From Phascolomyces articulosus (lineage: Eukaryota; Mucoromycota; Mucoromycetes; Mucorales; Lichtheimiaceae): 64,000 bases of DNA. The stretch covers positions 1,178,001-1,242,000 of the forward strand of contig JAIXMP010000012.1 in assembly GCA_025677815.1 (NCBI GenBank), in the 5' to 3' direction. Every line of letters begins with the position of its first letter. Position 1 is the stretch's first letter. The notes beneath the pieces were generated by a model, which ran no database searches, was not told the origin of the DNA, and saw only the letters and a program-made list of their open reading frames with translations. Of this stretch, positions 56,535 through 64,000 are shown piece after piece. The position numbers and the translations under genes are program-made.

Positions 56535-58155
56535 TTATTTCTTGCCAGCCTTTTGGGCAGCCTTGGTGACCTTGCCAGTCTTGTCGACCTTTTCAACGGC
56601 CTTGATGACACCGACAGCAACGGTTTGACGCATATCACGGACGGCGAAACGACCAAGAGGAGGATATTCAGTGTAGGCTTCAACGCACATGGGCTTGGAA
56701 GGAATCATCTTAACAATAGCAGAGTCACCAGACTTGACGAACTATATTTTTATAAATACCATTTTGCATGATTAATAAAAAGGTCAATCATTTTTTTAAA
56801 AAAAAAACTTTCATCCATCTTCCATCTAATAAAATGTATATATTCTTACCTTGGGAGCATCTTCCAACTTCTTACCGGAACGACGATCAATCTTTTCCAA
56901 AAGTTCAGCGAACTTACAGGCAATGTGGGCGGTGTGACAATCCAAGACAGGAGAGTAACCAGCACCAATTTGACCGGGATGGTTCAAGACAATAACTTGA
57001 GCAGTGAAGGAAGCGGATTCCTTGGCGGGGTCGTTCTTGGAGTCAGAACAGACGTTACCACGACGGATATCCTTGACGGAAACGTTCTTGACGTTGAAAC
57101 CAACGTTGTCACCGGGAACACCTTCAGCCAATTGTTCGTGATGCATTTCGACGGACTTGACTTCAGTGGTTACGTTAGCAGGAGCGAAGGTAACAACCAT
57201 ACCGGCCTTGATGACACCAGTTTCGACACGACCGACGGGAACAGTACCGATACCACCGATCTTGTAGACATCTTGAAGGGGAAGACGAAGGGGCTTGTCG
57301 GAAGGACGGACTGGGGGATCGATGTTATCAATGGCTTCCAAAAGAGTCTTACCAGTCTTGGAACCAGCCTTGGTTTCCTTGGTCCATCCCTTGAACCAGG
57401 GCATGTTGGTGGATTCATCCAACATGTTGTCACCGTTCCAACCAGAAATAGGGACGAAAGGAACGGACTTGGGGTTGTAACCAATCTTCTTGATGAAGGT
57501 GGAGACTTCCTTGACAATTTCGTTGTAACGGGCTTCAGAGTACTTGGTGGAATCCATCTTGTTGATAGCAACAATAAGTTGACGGACACCAAGGGTGAAA
57601 GCCAAAAGGGCGTGTTCACGGGTTTGACCATCCTTGGAGATACCAGCTTCGAATTCACCAGTACCGGCAGCAATAATCAAGATACCGCAATCAGCTTGGG
57701 AGGTACCAGTAATCATGTTCTTGATGAAATCTCTGTGACCAGGGGCATCAATAACAGTAACGTGATACTTAGGAGTTTCGAACTTCCACAAAGCAATATC
57801 GATGGTGATACCACGTTCACGTTCAGCCTTAAGCTTGTCCAAAACCCAAGCGTACTTGAAGGAACCCTTACCGAGTTCAGCGGCTTCCTTCTCGAACTTT
57901 TCAATGGTACGCTTATCGATACCACCGCACTTGTAAATCAAATGACCAGTAGTGGTGGATTTACCCTATATTCATATAGCCATTTAAAAAAATAACTGTT
58001 GAGAGACTTGTTCTTCATTACGAAAACCATCACATTCTTTCCATATCACTCCCATCCCAACAATCAAGTAAAATCATTTCTCCATTTTACAATTTACTTA
58101 CGGAATCGACGTGACCAATGACAACGACGTTAACGTGAGTCTTTTCTTTACCCAT
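56535..58155 (-). CDS. TEF1: Translation elongation factor 1-alpha
   Basis: GTPase that delivers aminoacyl-tRNA to the ribosome. Minus-strand exons are 58155..58102, 57965..56850 and 56741..56535, closing to 458 residues, the canonical fungal length. The first intron interrupts the P-loop, giving GHVDS then [40 protein letters not shown] (G3) and NKMDSTKYS (G4) are intact. The end reads [10 protein letters not shown]. Codons are very strongly biased to C-ending forms. That leaves the complementary strand free of stops and produces a 356-residue antisense open frame (56925-57995), which is not a gene. Confidence 0.99.
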
Positions 58156-59174
58156 GGCGACTGTAATATACAATGGATGATGAGTGATGGATGGTTTTTA
58201 CGTTATGGATGGATGATCTTAATATATGGATGCATTTTTACCTGTTTAAAAAAGAGGAAGGTTTCATTGATGGCAAGGTTGCGAGCCGATATATTAGGAC
58301 ACGCAATCTATTGTGACTTCTTGTGTTCGAACCGGAGTTTGTTTTGGTTCATACCATTTCAGTTGCCATGTATTATTTCGACAACAATTGTTCATATAAA
58401 TAATTAATCATTTATTATGCACATCTTATTCTTCTTTAATTAATTATTCCAGTTTGAAACTTGGTTCCACATATCAATAAAAGACAATGATATTATTTGG
58501 CGTTGATAAAAAACATAATATTAAATGAAGAGGAATCACTGGTTATCAGTGGACAGTCCTTCTGTTATTTTTGATCTAGTTACAATAAATATCCTAAAGA
58601 GAATCATTTTGTTTTATGCAGACAAATAAAAAGAACGCTATGATAGAGTATGAAGTTTCGAGCGAAGCCTACCAATAATAATAATAATAAACTGATGTAC
58701 CTGCGGCAACTTCTTTTTCATGGTTGGGTTGTTGGTACTTGTGTTGGATCTAATAAAGAAGTAAAGAAACTTTTGGAGAGGATTAGCAAGTATAATAATA
58801 GTGATGGTGATAATGTTAATGTCTCCCTTAATCATTCTTTATCAAACACAAACGTAAGTTTATAATGCTGATGATAGTAGAAAAAAGAGGATGGTGAATG
58901 ATGAATAAATATCCCTAATTCAAAATAAATGATGATTGGTAATACCCACTTTTTATTACGAGTGATCACCTATTTTTGTTTTCATATCCTACTTTTTGAT
59001 AAGAAACATTGGGTAGTTATCAATGTATATCTCCAGGTTATTAACATGTATTTTTTCCAGGTTTACGCTGCTCTGTAGAGTCAGAAGCTGAGTTTGAACA
59101 TTGGTAGTATGAGGTCGCAAACAGGGACGCGTACGCACACCTTACTTTTTATCTTCACACATATATATCATATC
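58156..59174. other. Divergent promoter region of TEF1 and PRE4
   Basis: About 1 kb between divergently transcribed TEF1 and PRE4. A pyrimidine-rich tract precedes TEF1 on its strand. A short open frame at 58650-58865 includes a translated AAT microsatellite (about 58674-58690) and is not credible. No tRNA could be folded around the TTCGAA at about 58326. Confidence 0.6.
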
Positions 59175-60423
59175 ATGGACGCATTTCCATCACGTTGGGG
59201 AAAGCCTCGTAACGAGAACATTGACGAACATAACACCGTTCCACTTCACAAGACTTTACCAGATAATCTTACTCAGACTGCATATGGTCCAGTAACTAGA
59301 ACACAGTAAATTTTATTTTGCATTTACTTTTTTTAAATGCTGCTTTAGCAACATGACGTCCATAAATATTAAAATACCATTCTAGACAACCATTGGTGAC
59401 TGGTACTTCTGTTATTGCATTGAAATATCGCGATGGTATTATGATGGCTGCAGATATGCTCGGTAAGTGATCGCCACCTATATCTCTTTTTCTTCAGTTA
59501 CAACAATCACGTTATCTTGTTAAAGCAGAGGACTCAAGTTTTTTTATTCAGGTTCATATGGTTCTCTTGCTCGATTCCGTGACATTGAGCGATTAATGCC
59601 TGTTGGAGACTATACTGTCGTTGGTGCATCGGGCGATATATCGGATCAACAATACATTCAACATGTTTTGGAATCACTCATGTAAAAAAAAATACGATTC
59701 TTTCATTCTGCATGGGAAAGAGAAATAGAGCATAAAGAATAAAAGGATGGAAGCAGTATAATAAATGGTATAAACTATTGATAGGGTCAAGGAACATTGC
59801 CATGATGATGGACACGTTCTTGGTACACCTCATATTTTTGAGTATCTCTGGCGAATGATGTATAACCGACGATCAAAATTCAATCCACTTTGGAATGCGC
59901 TTGTCGTAGGCGGTGTACATAAAGGAGACAAGTATGGAAATGCATTTTATTACCAGTGTATAAAGAAAGAATTGTTGTGATACATGTTTTTGACATTCAA
60001 TATTAATTTTATTAGATTCCTTGGGTACGTTGATTTGCGAGGTACCACTTATAAAGCAACCACAATTGCAACTGGTTTTGGCGCTCATTTAGCGCAACCT
60101 ATTTTGCGAAAGCGTGTTGAAGGAAGAGAAGATGATCTTACCGAAGAAGAAGCAATTGATATTATTAATGATTGTATGCGAGTATTGTTTTACCGTGATG
60201 CTCGATCCATGAACAAAGTAAATTGAATAGTCCACATTTGTATTTTGTCTATTTACAAACGACAAATTTTTTTACATGAACTTATACTAACGTATTTTTT
60301 TTTTTTACTTTTATACAGTTCCAACGAGCAACAATTACTGCAGCCGGTGTTAATGTTACTGAACCTTATGGTGTGGATACAAACTGGGGTTTTGCAGAGA
60401 AGATCCGTGGATATGGCGCTTAA
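59175..60423 (+). CDS. PRE4: 20S proteasome subunit beta7 (PRE4 / PSMB4)
   Basis: Non-catalytic beta subunit of the 20S core particle. Exons 59175..59305, 59386..59462, 59552..59681, 59785..59931, 60016..60217 and 60319..60423 close to 263 residues. The propeptide runs to about residue 42, and the mature start TQQPLVTGTSVIALKY matches yeast Pre4 (TQQPIVTGTSVI). The core follows with MAADMLGSYGSLARFRDIER, VGASGDISDQQ, YNRRSKFNPLWNALVVGGV and TIATGFGAHLAQPILRKRV. The family's late segment MRVLFYRDARS is present, and the C-terminus is WGFAEKIRGYGA. Each junction keeps phase. Confidence 0.97.
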
Positions 60424-61674
60424 AAATACACCACACACTGCTTCCTTTTATTTTTTTTACCTTAATCAAATAAAAAACAGAATTACTCTATTAAATCTCA
60501 ACAGCATTTTTTTTTGACATAATTACAATAAGAACAAATCAAACTCAACGCGTTGAAGCTATCAGTATCACTTTGTTTATTCTCTTCCAAGTTGTATAAG
60601 AACGTTTGTTTTTGTTTCATTGAAGAATAATTTCAAAAGCTAATATACGATGAGAATGGTTTATTTTATTTAGTGTTTCCTTTGAATAAAGTGTTGGGTC
60701 TGATATTCATAAGAGACAGATCAATTAGAACATATAGAAAAAAAAACCTTGCTGGGATACAAGGAAAATGTTACAAGTGTCGAAGAGGCAACTTACCTAT
60801 GAATCGGGTTCAATTTCAAAACACAAATAAATTTTAATTAATGAAGGGTGAACTTTTTTATTTCTATATCTTTTTTAGGGAGATTTACAAATGAATCTAT
60901 CGAGTGAATGGCACATTTCATAGCCTTTCAATGCCTCTGTACGATTCTAAATATTAGAAATACAGCAATGGGAATAAATGGCATTACCTATTAATAAGAA
61001 AAATACTTTCTATTTAATAGAGGGGGATTCTATAAATAACTACAAAATAAGCTAATTTTCAAATTTACTATACCAATATCATACAATGAAAAAACTGTAT
61101 ATTTCTTATTCCTAGTACCCAATCCGCATATGTAAACGTATACAGTTTCTCTTTCATATTTACTTTTTTATGTGGCTTCCTTCGGCAAGTATACCAGTGT
61201 CTTGTGTAATATGATGCGTGCTTACAGTCGGAAATAGACTTTTTTTATTACTTTTTTCAAAATCTATCCGGTTTTATTCTACAATTCTTATTAAATATCA
61301 TTTTTAGGTTGATAATTGTAGAATATATTGCTTTATTAAATTTTCTTGTTCCAAGCTTCGAAATGATGAACTTTAAGCAGAAAGGTAATAATTGCAGCAT
61401 TTTTTTTATTCTACTTTTATATAGTAAGCTTTACTATATTAGCAGCAGGTTTAACATGGTTTTCCTATATTTTGATCCACACGGGTTCATCTTTTCCGCT
61501 AGCAAAGATTACTTTTTTGCTTATGAATAATGCTCGTTTACAAAGGATAACAATTTTTGTGTAATAAACATATATGTATCTCACCGTAAAAAAAATGAGC
61601 TTTTGGGCGAATTTGGTCAAATGTCATTTAACGTAATACCAACTTTTGATGTTTTAGTATTATTATTATTATTA
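60424..61674. other. Gene-free spacer
   Basis: PRE4 3' flank and 1.2 kb of AT-rich DNA. The 73-residue open frame at 61309-61530 has no recognisable feature. A TTA trinucleotide run abuts the MITE at its right end (61660-61674). Confidence 0.5.
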
Positions 61675-61865
61675 TAGTGCCTCCACTCCCAATTTTCGCT
61701 TTCCAAAAAAAACCTAATTCGCTATGTCCTCAGATCAAAGTTCGTTTTTAACAGTGAGTGCAAACTTTGGCCTATAGAAAACCGAAAATTGGAAGTTGCA
61801 AAAACGAACTTTGGTCTTAGCGAATTTGGTTTTTTGGAAAGCGAACATTGGAAGTAGAGGCCCTA
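61675..61865. mobile_element. Tc1/mariner-type MITE, 191 bp, with long inverted repeats
   Basis: The left end reads TAGTGCCTCCACTCCCAAT and the right end, read on the other strand, TAGGGCCTCTACTTCCAAT. The inverted repeats continue for roughly 70 bases each, with TTCGCTTTCC then AAAACC then AATTCGCTA, and further in AAAGTTCGTTTTT (61738-61749 against 61800-61812). A TA dinucleotide flanks each side (61673-61674 and 61866-61867), the target duplication expected of Tc1/mariner. The centre (about 61755-61799) holds a third degenerate copy of the arm. There is no coding capacity, so it is non-autonomous. It sits 100 bases upstream of the broken low-complexity frame. Confidence 0.8.
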
Positions 61866-61963
61866 TAACCTAAATAACGACTATTTTTCACCAACCACCA
61901 TTATAAATTTATTTCTTGCAGCCGCCAAAAACCTCAATATTCGTTTAATTTTTCATTTATTAG

Positions 61964-62584
61964 ATGATGCATCAAAACCCGGATCCTTTTTGTGCTTATT
62001 CTACACCAGCCAATGAGTCAGCCGAAATTTCCACCGCCCTTCCACCCGTTTCTTTAATTGATTATCCTCCTCAAACACCTCTTACAGCATTTGATGCTCA
62101 TGGCTATGGCTTATATGCTTCAGGCGCAGTAACACCTATTCCTCAAGAAGATGAGGAATTATAGTAACAAAAACAACTACAATATCCTTCATCACAGCAA
62201 GCACATCATTCATTAACATCATCACAAAATCATCATTCACATTATCATAACCATTATCCATCATCCGCTAAAGAAGAAGAAAAACAACAACAAAATTCCA
62301 ATTTATCCATTAATACAACAACTACCACAACAACCACTGAAATCTATGTAGAGGAAACAAAAGAAAAACCTAAAATAGGATTACCACCGCAACAACGACA
62401 TGATTATGATCGTTCCTCATCTGTTTCATCAGCAGATGAAAGTACACAAACAACTCAAGTTTGTAAAGAAACCTTCGTAGGAGGTCTTGATACTCATCAC
62501 CGTCACCATCCTTTATCGCCACCTTCATCATCCTTACCCCCTCCTCCATCTCAGCATAATTCAATAACTTTGGACTCTACTTGA
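61964..62584 (+). pseudogene. Ser/Thr/Gln/His-rich reading frame interrupted by two adjacent in-frame stops
   Basis: From the ATG at 61964 (directly after a TTATTAG that would serve as a splice acceptor), one frame runs to a TGA at 62582-62584. It is broken only by TAG TAA at 62162-62167. The first part (66 residues) reads SLIDYPPQTPLTAFDAHGYG and ends PIPQEDEEL. The second (138 residues) begins QKQLQYPSSQQ, is rich in H, S, Q and T, and ends SLPPPPSQHNSITLDST. Composition is continuous across the stops, and both stops differ from Gln codons (CAG CAA) by a single C-to-T change. It looks like the last exon of a larger gene whose upstream exons I cannot find; the MITE lies where they might be. 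Function unknown. It could also be a short real gene ending at the first stop. Confidence 0.55.
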
Positions 62585-62848
62585 TGTATTAAAAAATAAC
62601 AAAATGAAATTATAATATGTATATCATACCCACGAACACACAAACATTCCCATTAATTTAATAAGCGATTCGACGACTTGTTATTCTTATCTCATTCCAT
62701 TGATTATTCTCCCTTTTCTCATTACTTTTCAACCAAATTTTCGCTCTCTTTCATTTATTCATCTCCTCCTCGCTCCTTTTTAACATCCTTTTTATTAGTT
62801 ACTATTATTATTTTCATACTATTACTAGGAGACCTACAGCCTCCGTCG

Positions 62849-62870
62849 CAAAGGGGGCAAGCCCCCTTTG
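62849..62870 (-). repeat. GC-rich 9-bp subterminal hairpin of the Helitron
   Basis: A perfect 9-bp stem with a 4-base loop. It is the most GC-rich spot in this part of the window and the likely transposition terminator of the element. Confidence 0.75.
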
Positions 62871-62914
62871 ACCCCCCTTCACTTATCGTTTAAGGCTGGA
62901 TAATAGCTTTGTGA

Positions 62915-62968
62915 ACTCAATGCTGTATAATTGTTTTGGGGATTCAATGTTGTATATATGTTTTGGGA
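62915..62968. repeat. 27-bp imperfect tandem repeat in the Helitron tail
   Basis: ACTCAATGCTGTATAATTG and ATTCAATGTTGTATATATG start two adjacent 27-base units, both ending in TTTTGGG plus one base. A third, weaker unit follows to about 62990. Confidence 0.65.
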
Positions 62969-63002
62969 ATACAGTGATATATATATATTGAAAAAAAAGA
63001 TG

Positions 63003-63057
63003 AAAATTAGCTTCGCGAATTTTCTTCACTTTTCATTTTAATTGGTCATATTAGACT
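63003..63057. repeat. 55-bp direct repeat, copy 1 (Helitron tail)
   Basis: Begins AAAATTAGCTTCGCGAATTTT and ends GGTCATATTAGACT. It differs from copy 2 (63194-63248) at only two positions. Its first 20 bases form a small hairpin (AAAATT / AATTTT around AGCTTCGCG). Confidence 0.9.
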
Positions 63058-63069
63058 AAATATTTATTG

Positions 63070-63109
63070 AAAAAAATGATAACCACTCACGAATGGTTAT
63101 CATTTTTTT
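63070..63109. repeat. 16-bp perfect hairpin, copy 1 (Helitron tail)
   Basis: The left arm is seven A then TGATAACCA (63070-63085), the loop is CTCACGAA, and the right arm is TGGTTATCA then T (63094-63109). It lies 12 bases after direct repeat copy 1. On either strand an A-rich stem with a T run would resemble a transcription-stop hairpin. Confidence 0.85.
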
Positions 63110-63193
63110 CACTCTTTCTTTGTTACTTGGTCTCTCAAATCCTATGTAGCTTATCTTTTCAAAGCTATTGTTAATTGAGAAAAAAAAAAGGCA

Positions 63194-63248
63194 AAAATTA
63201 GCTTCGTGAATTTTCTTCACTTTTCATTTTCATTGGTCATATTAGACT
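63194..63248. repeat. 55-bp direct repeat, copy 2 (Helitron tail)
   Basis: Second copy of the 55-base unit, beginning AAAATTAGCTTCGTGAATTTT. Relative to copy 1 it carries one C-to-T and one A-to-C difference. Confidence 0.9.
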
Positions 63249-63263
63249 TTAAAGTTAACTGGA

Positions 63264-63308
63264 AAAAAAATGGAAACAACCCGCTTCGCAAGTTGTTTCC
63301 ATTTTTTT
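63264..63308. repeat. 17-bp perfect hairpin, copy 2 (Helitron tail)
   Basis: The left arm is seven A then TGGAAACAAC (63264-63280), the loop is CCGCTTCGCAA, and the right arm is GTTGTTTCCA then T (63292-63308). It lies 15 bases after direct repeat copy 2. The outer stem is the same as in copy 1, but the inner stem differs on both arms together, so pairing is kept. Confidence 0.85.
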
Positions 63309-63615
63309 CCCTTTTGCTTTTCCTTTTTTGATATCCTAAACATTATCCCTGAAACTTATTATTCACCCTAAACCCTATATCTTTGAAAAAATGTAATAAT
63401 GAGTTAGTCTATGGTAGTTATATTGAATAAAAAAAAAATAAGAGAAGAGTAAAAGAAAAAGAGGATATAACAGTCATAGATACATGAGTAATACAATAGT
63501 TGTGATTTGTAAAAGTGATAACGATATATAAAGAGAAGTTTGAAAGAAGCAAGATGCTATAACAGTAATAAATATTTGTGTTGGTGGAAGAAGAGATAAT
63601 GATAAAAACCATGAG

Positions 63616-64000
63616 TTACAAAAGTACTTCATTATATACAACATTTCGTGTATAGCATCCAGCTTGCCCTTCAATTGTAGAATGGTCACGGTCAATGGTA
63701 ATAAAGATGGATGATGGAGTACGAACTCTTGATAGGGCAACATACAGTAATCCATGTGTAAATGGATGCTCTGGCAGATATAATCCAACACAATCAAATG
63801 TTTGACCTTGAGACTTATTTATGGTCATACTAAATGCCAGCCGAACAGGAAACTGTGTTCTCTTGAATTCAATTGGGCATTGGGATGTTGTTGAGGTTAG
63901 TGTGACACGTGGTATTAACACAATTTCACCAATATTGTTCCCTGTTGCAATTTCAGCTTCAATAACAAACTGCTGGAATGAATGGCAAATAAGCCGAGTT
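63616..64000 (-). CDS. PIF1-like helicase, C-terminal part (Helitron transposase helicase), partial
   Basis: Superfamily 1B DNA helicase; in Helitrons it forms the C-terminal half of the RepHel transposase. The visible end, open to the window edge, has IEAEIATGNNIGEIVLIPRV, then QFPVRLAFSMTINKSQGQTF (the conserved motif that couples ATP to DNA unwinding), then LYVALSRVRTPSSIFI (helicase motif VI with the Arg finger). It ends NEVLL before TAA. The INKSQGQ and ALSR motifs are characteristic of PIF1 and Helitron helicases. Cellular PIF1 is an alternative, but the adjacent hairpin-bearing tail and CTAG end favour the transposon. No frameshift is seen in this part. Confidence 0.88.
   Translation of the reverse strand, partial: TRLICHSFQQFVIEAEIATGNNIGEIVLIPRVTLTSTTSQCPIEFKRTQFPVRLAFSMTINKSQGQTFDCVGLYLPEHPFTHGLLYVALSRVRTPSSIFITIDRDHSTIEGQAGCYTRNVVYNEVLL

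Larger units (their letters stand above)
62825..64000 (-). mobile_element. 3' part of a Helitron (rolling-circle transposon), truncated by the window edge
   Basis: Read on the minus strand, the order is PIF1-type helicase C-terminus, a non-coding tail with hairpins, a GC-rich subterminal hairpin (CAAAGGGGG, loop, CCCCCTTTG at 62849-62870), then CTAG followed by a T at 62828-62824. A terminal hairpin before CTRR at an A/T insertion site is the Helitron 3' signature. The 20-base gap from hairpin to CTAG is longer than the usual 10-12, so the exact end is inferred. The Rep/HUH endonuclease part and the 5' TC end lie outside the window. There are no flanking repeats, as expected. Confidence 0.65.

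Noticed and set aside
56925..57995. 356-residue plus-strand open frame over TEF1
   Set aside because: It is the exact antisense of the TEF1 main exon. Strong codon bias in TEF1 removes stops from the complementary strand, and the peptide has no domain.
58300..58345. TTCGAACC near the TEF1 promoter as a possible tRNA T loop
   Set aside because: No T stem, acceptor stem or A box can be paired around it on either strand.
62995..63320. Repeats in the Helitron tail as a CRISPR-like array
   Set aside because: There are only two units, each with its own different hairpin, in a eukaryotic transposon context; no array structure.

Overview
The window is nuclear DNA of a filamentous, intron-rich, AT-rich fungus. 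Most genes carry several short GT-AG introns (roughly 50-150 bases), and the spacers are full of A/T homopolymers and microsatellites. Gene content (Pbs2-type MAP kinase kinase, QCR8, AAR2, TEF1, PRE4, THADA/Trm732, class III alcohol dehydrogenase) is plainly fungal. The protein style (His/Asn/Gln-rich linkers, a large P450) and architecture suit an early-diverging lineage such as Mucoromycota. That placement is inference from style, not from a search.

Layout, left to right: the 5' end of a VAMP7-like longin SNARE (minus, runs off the left edge); a Pbs2/Wis1-like MAPKK (1342-3482, plus); an S-(hydroxymethyl)glutathione dehydrogenase (4025-5946, minus); a long gene-poor stretch (5.9-14.1 kb) holding a degenerate duplicated segment, a tRNA-like element without an anticodon arm, and a 47-bp minisatellite; a 23-exon THADA/Trm732 homologue (14171-22164, minus); a TPT/SLC35-type transporter (24524-26092, minus); QCR8 (30428-30914, minus); a Tribbles-like pseudokinase with no N-lobe (34439-36921, plus); two glyoxylate-reductase-type D-2-hydroxyacid dehydrogenases (37440-39041 and 41930-43665, both minus) with AAR2 (39845-41532, minus) between them; a cytochrome P450 (44354-47010, minus); a nitronate monooxygenase (47622-48869, minus); a ubiquitin-conjugating E2 (52580-53645, plus); a DUF2011-like RGG-box protein (54018-55074, plus); TEF1 (56535-58155, minus); proteasome beta7/PRE4 (59175-60423, plus); and a transposon-rich right end. 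That end holds a Tc1/mariner-type MITE, a broken low-complexity reading frame, and the 3' part of a Helitron with its PIF1-type helicase running off the right edge.

Most genes are unlinked housekeeping functions: osmostress signalling, formaldehyde detoxification, tRNA 2'-O-methylation, splicing-factor assembly, translation elongation and protein degradation. The stretch 37.4-48.9 kb groups four redox enzymes (two D-2-hydroxyacid dehydrogenases, a P450 and a nitronate monooxygenase) on one strand around AAR2. This may be a small catabolic or detoxification neighbourhood, but nothing in the sequence proves co-regulation.

Exon joins were worked out by hand from reading frame, splice signals and known family conservation. 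For the complete genes the phases close exactly. No homology search was run.
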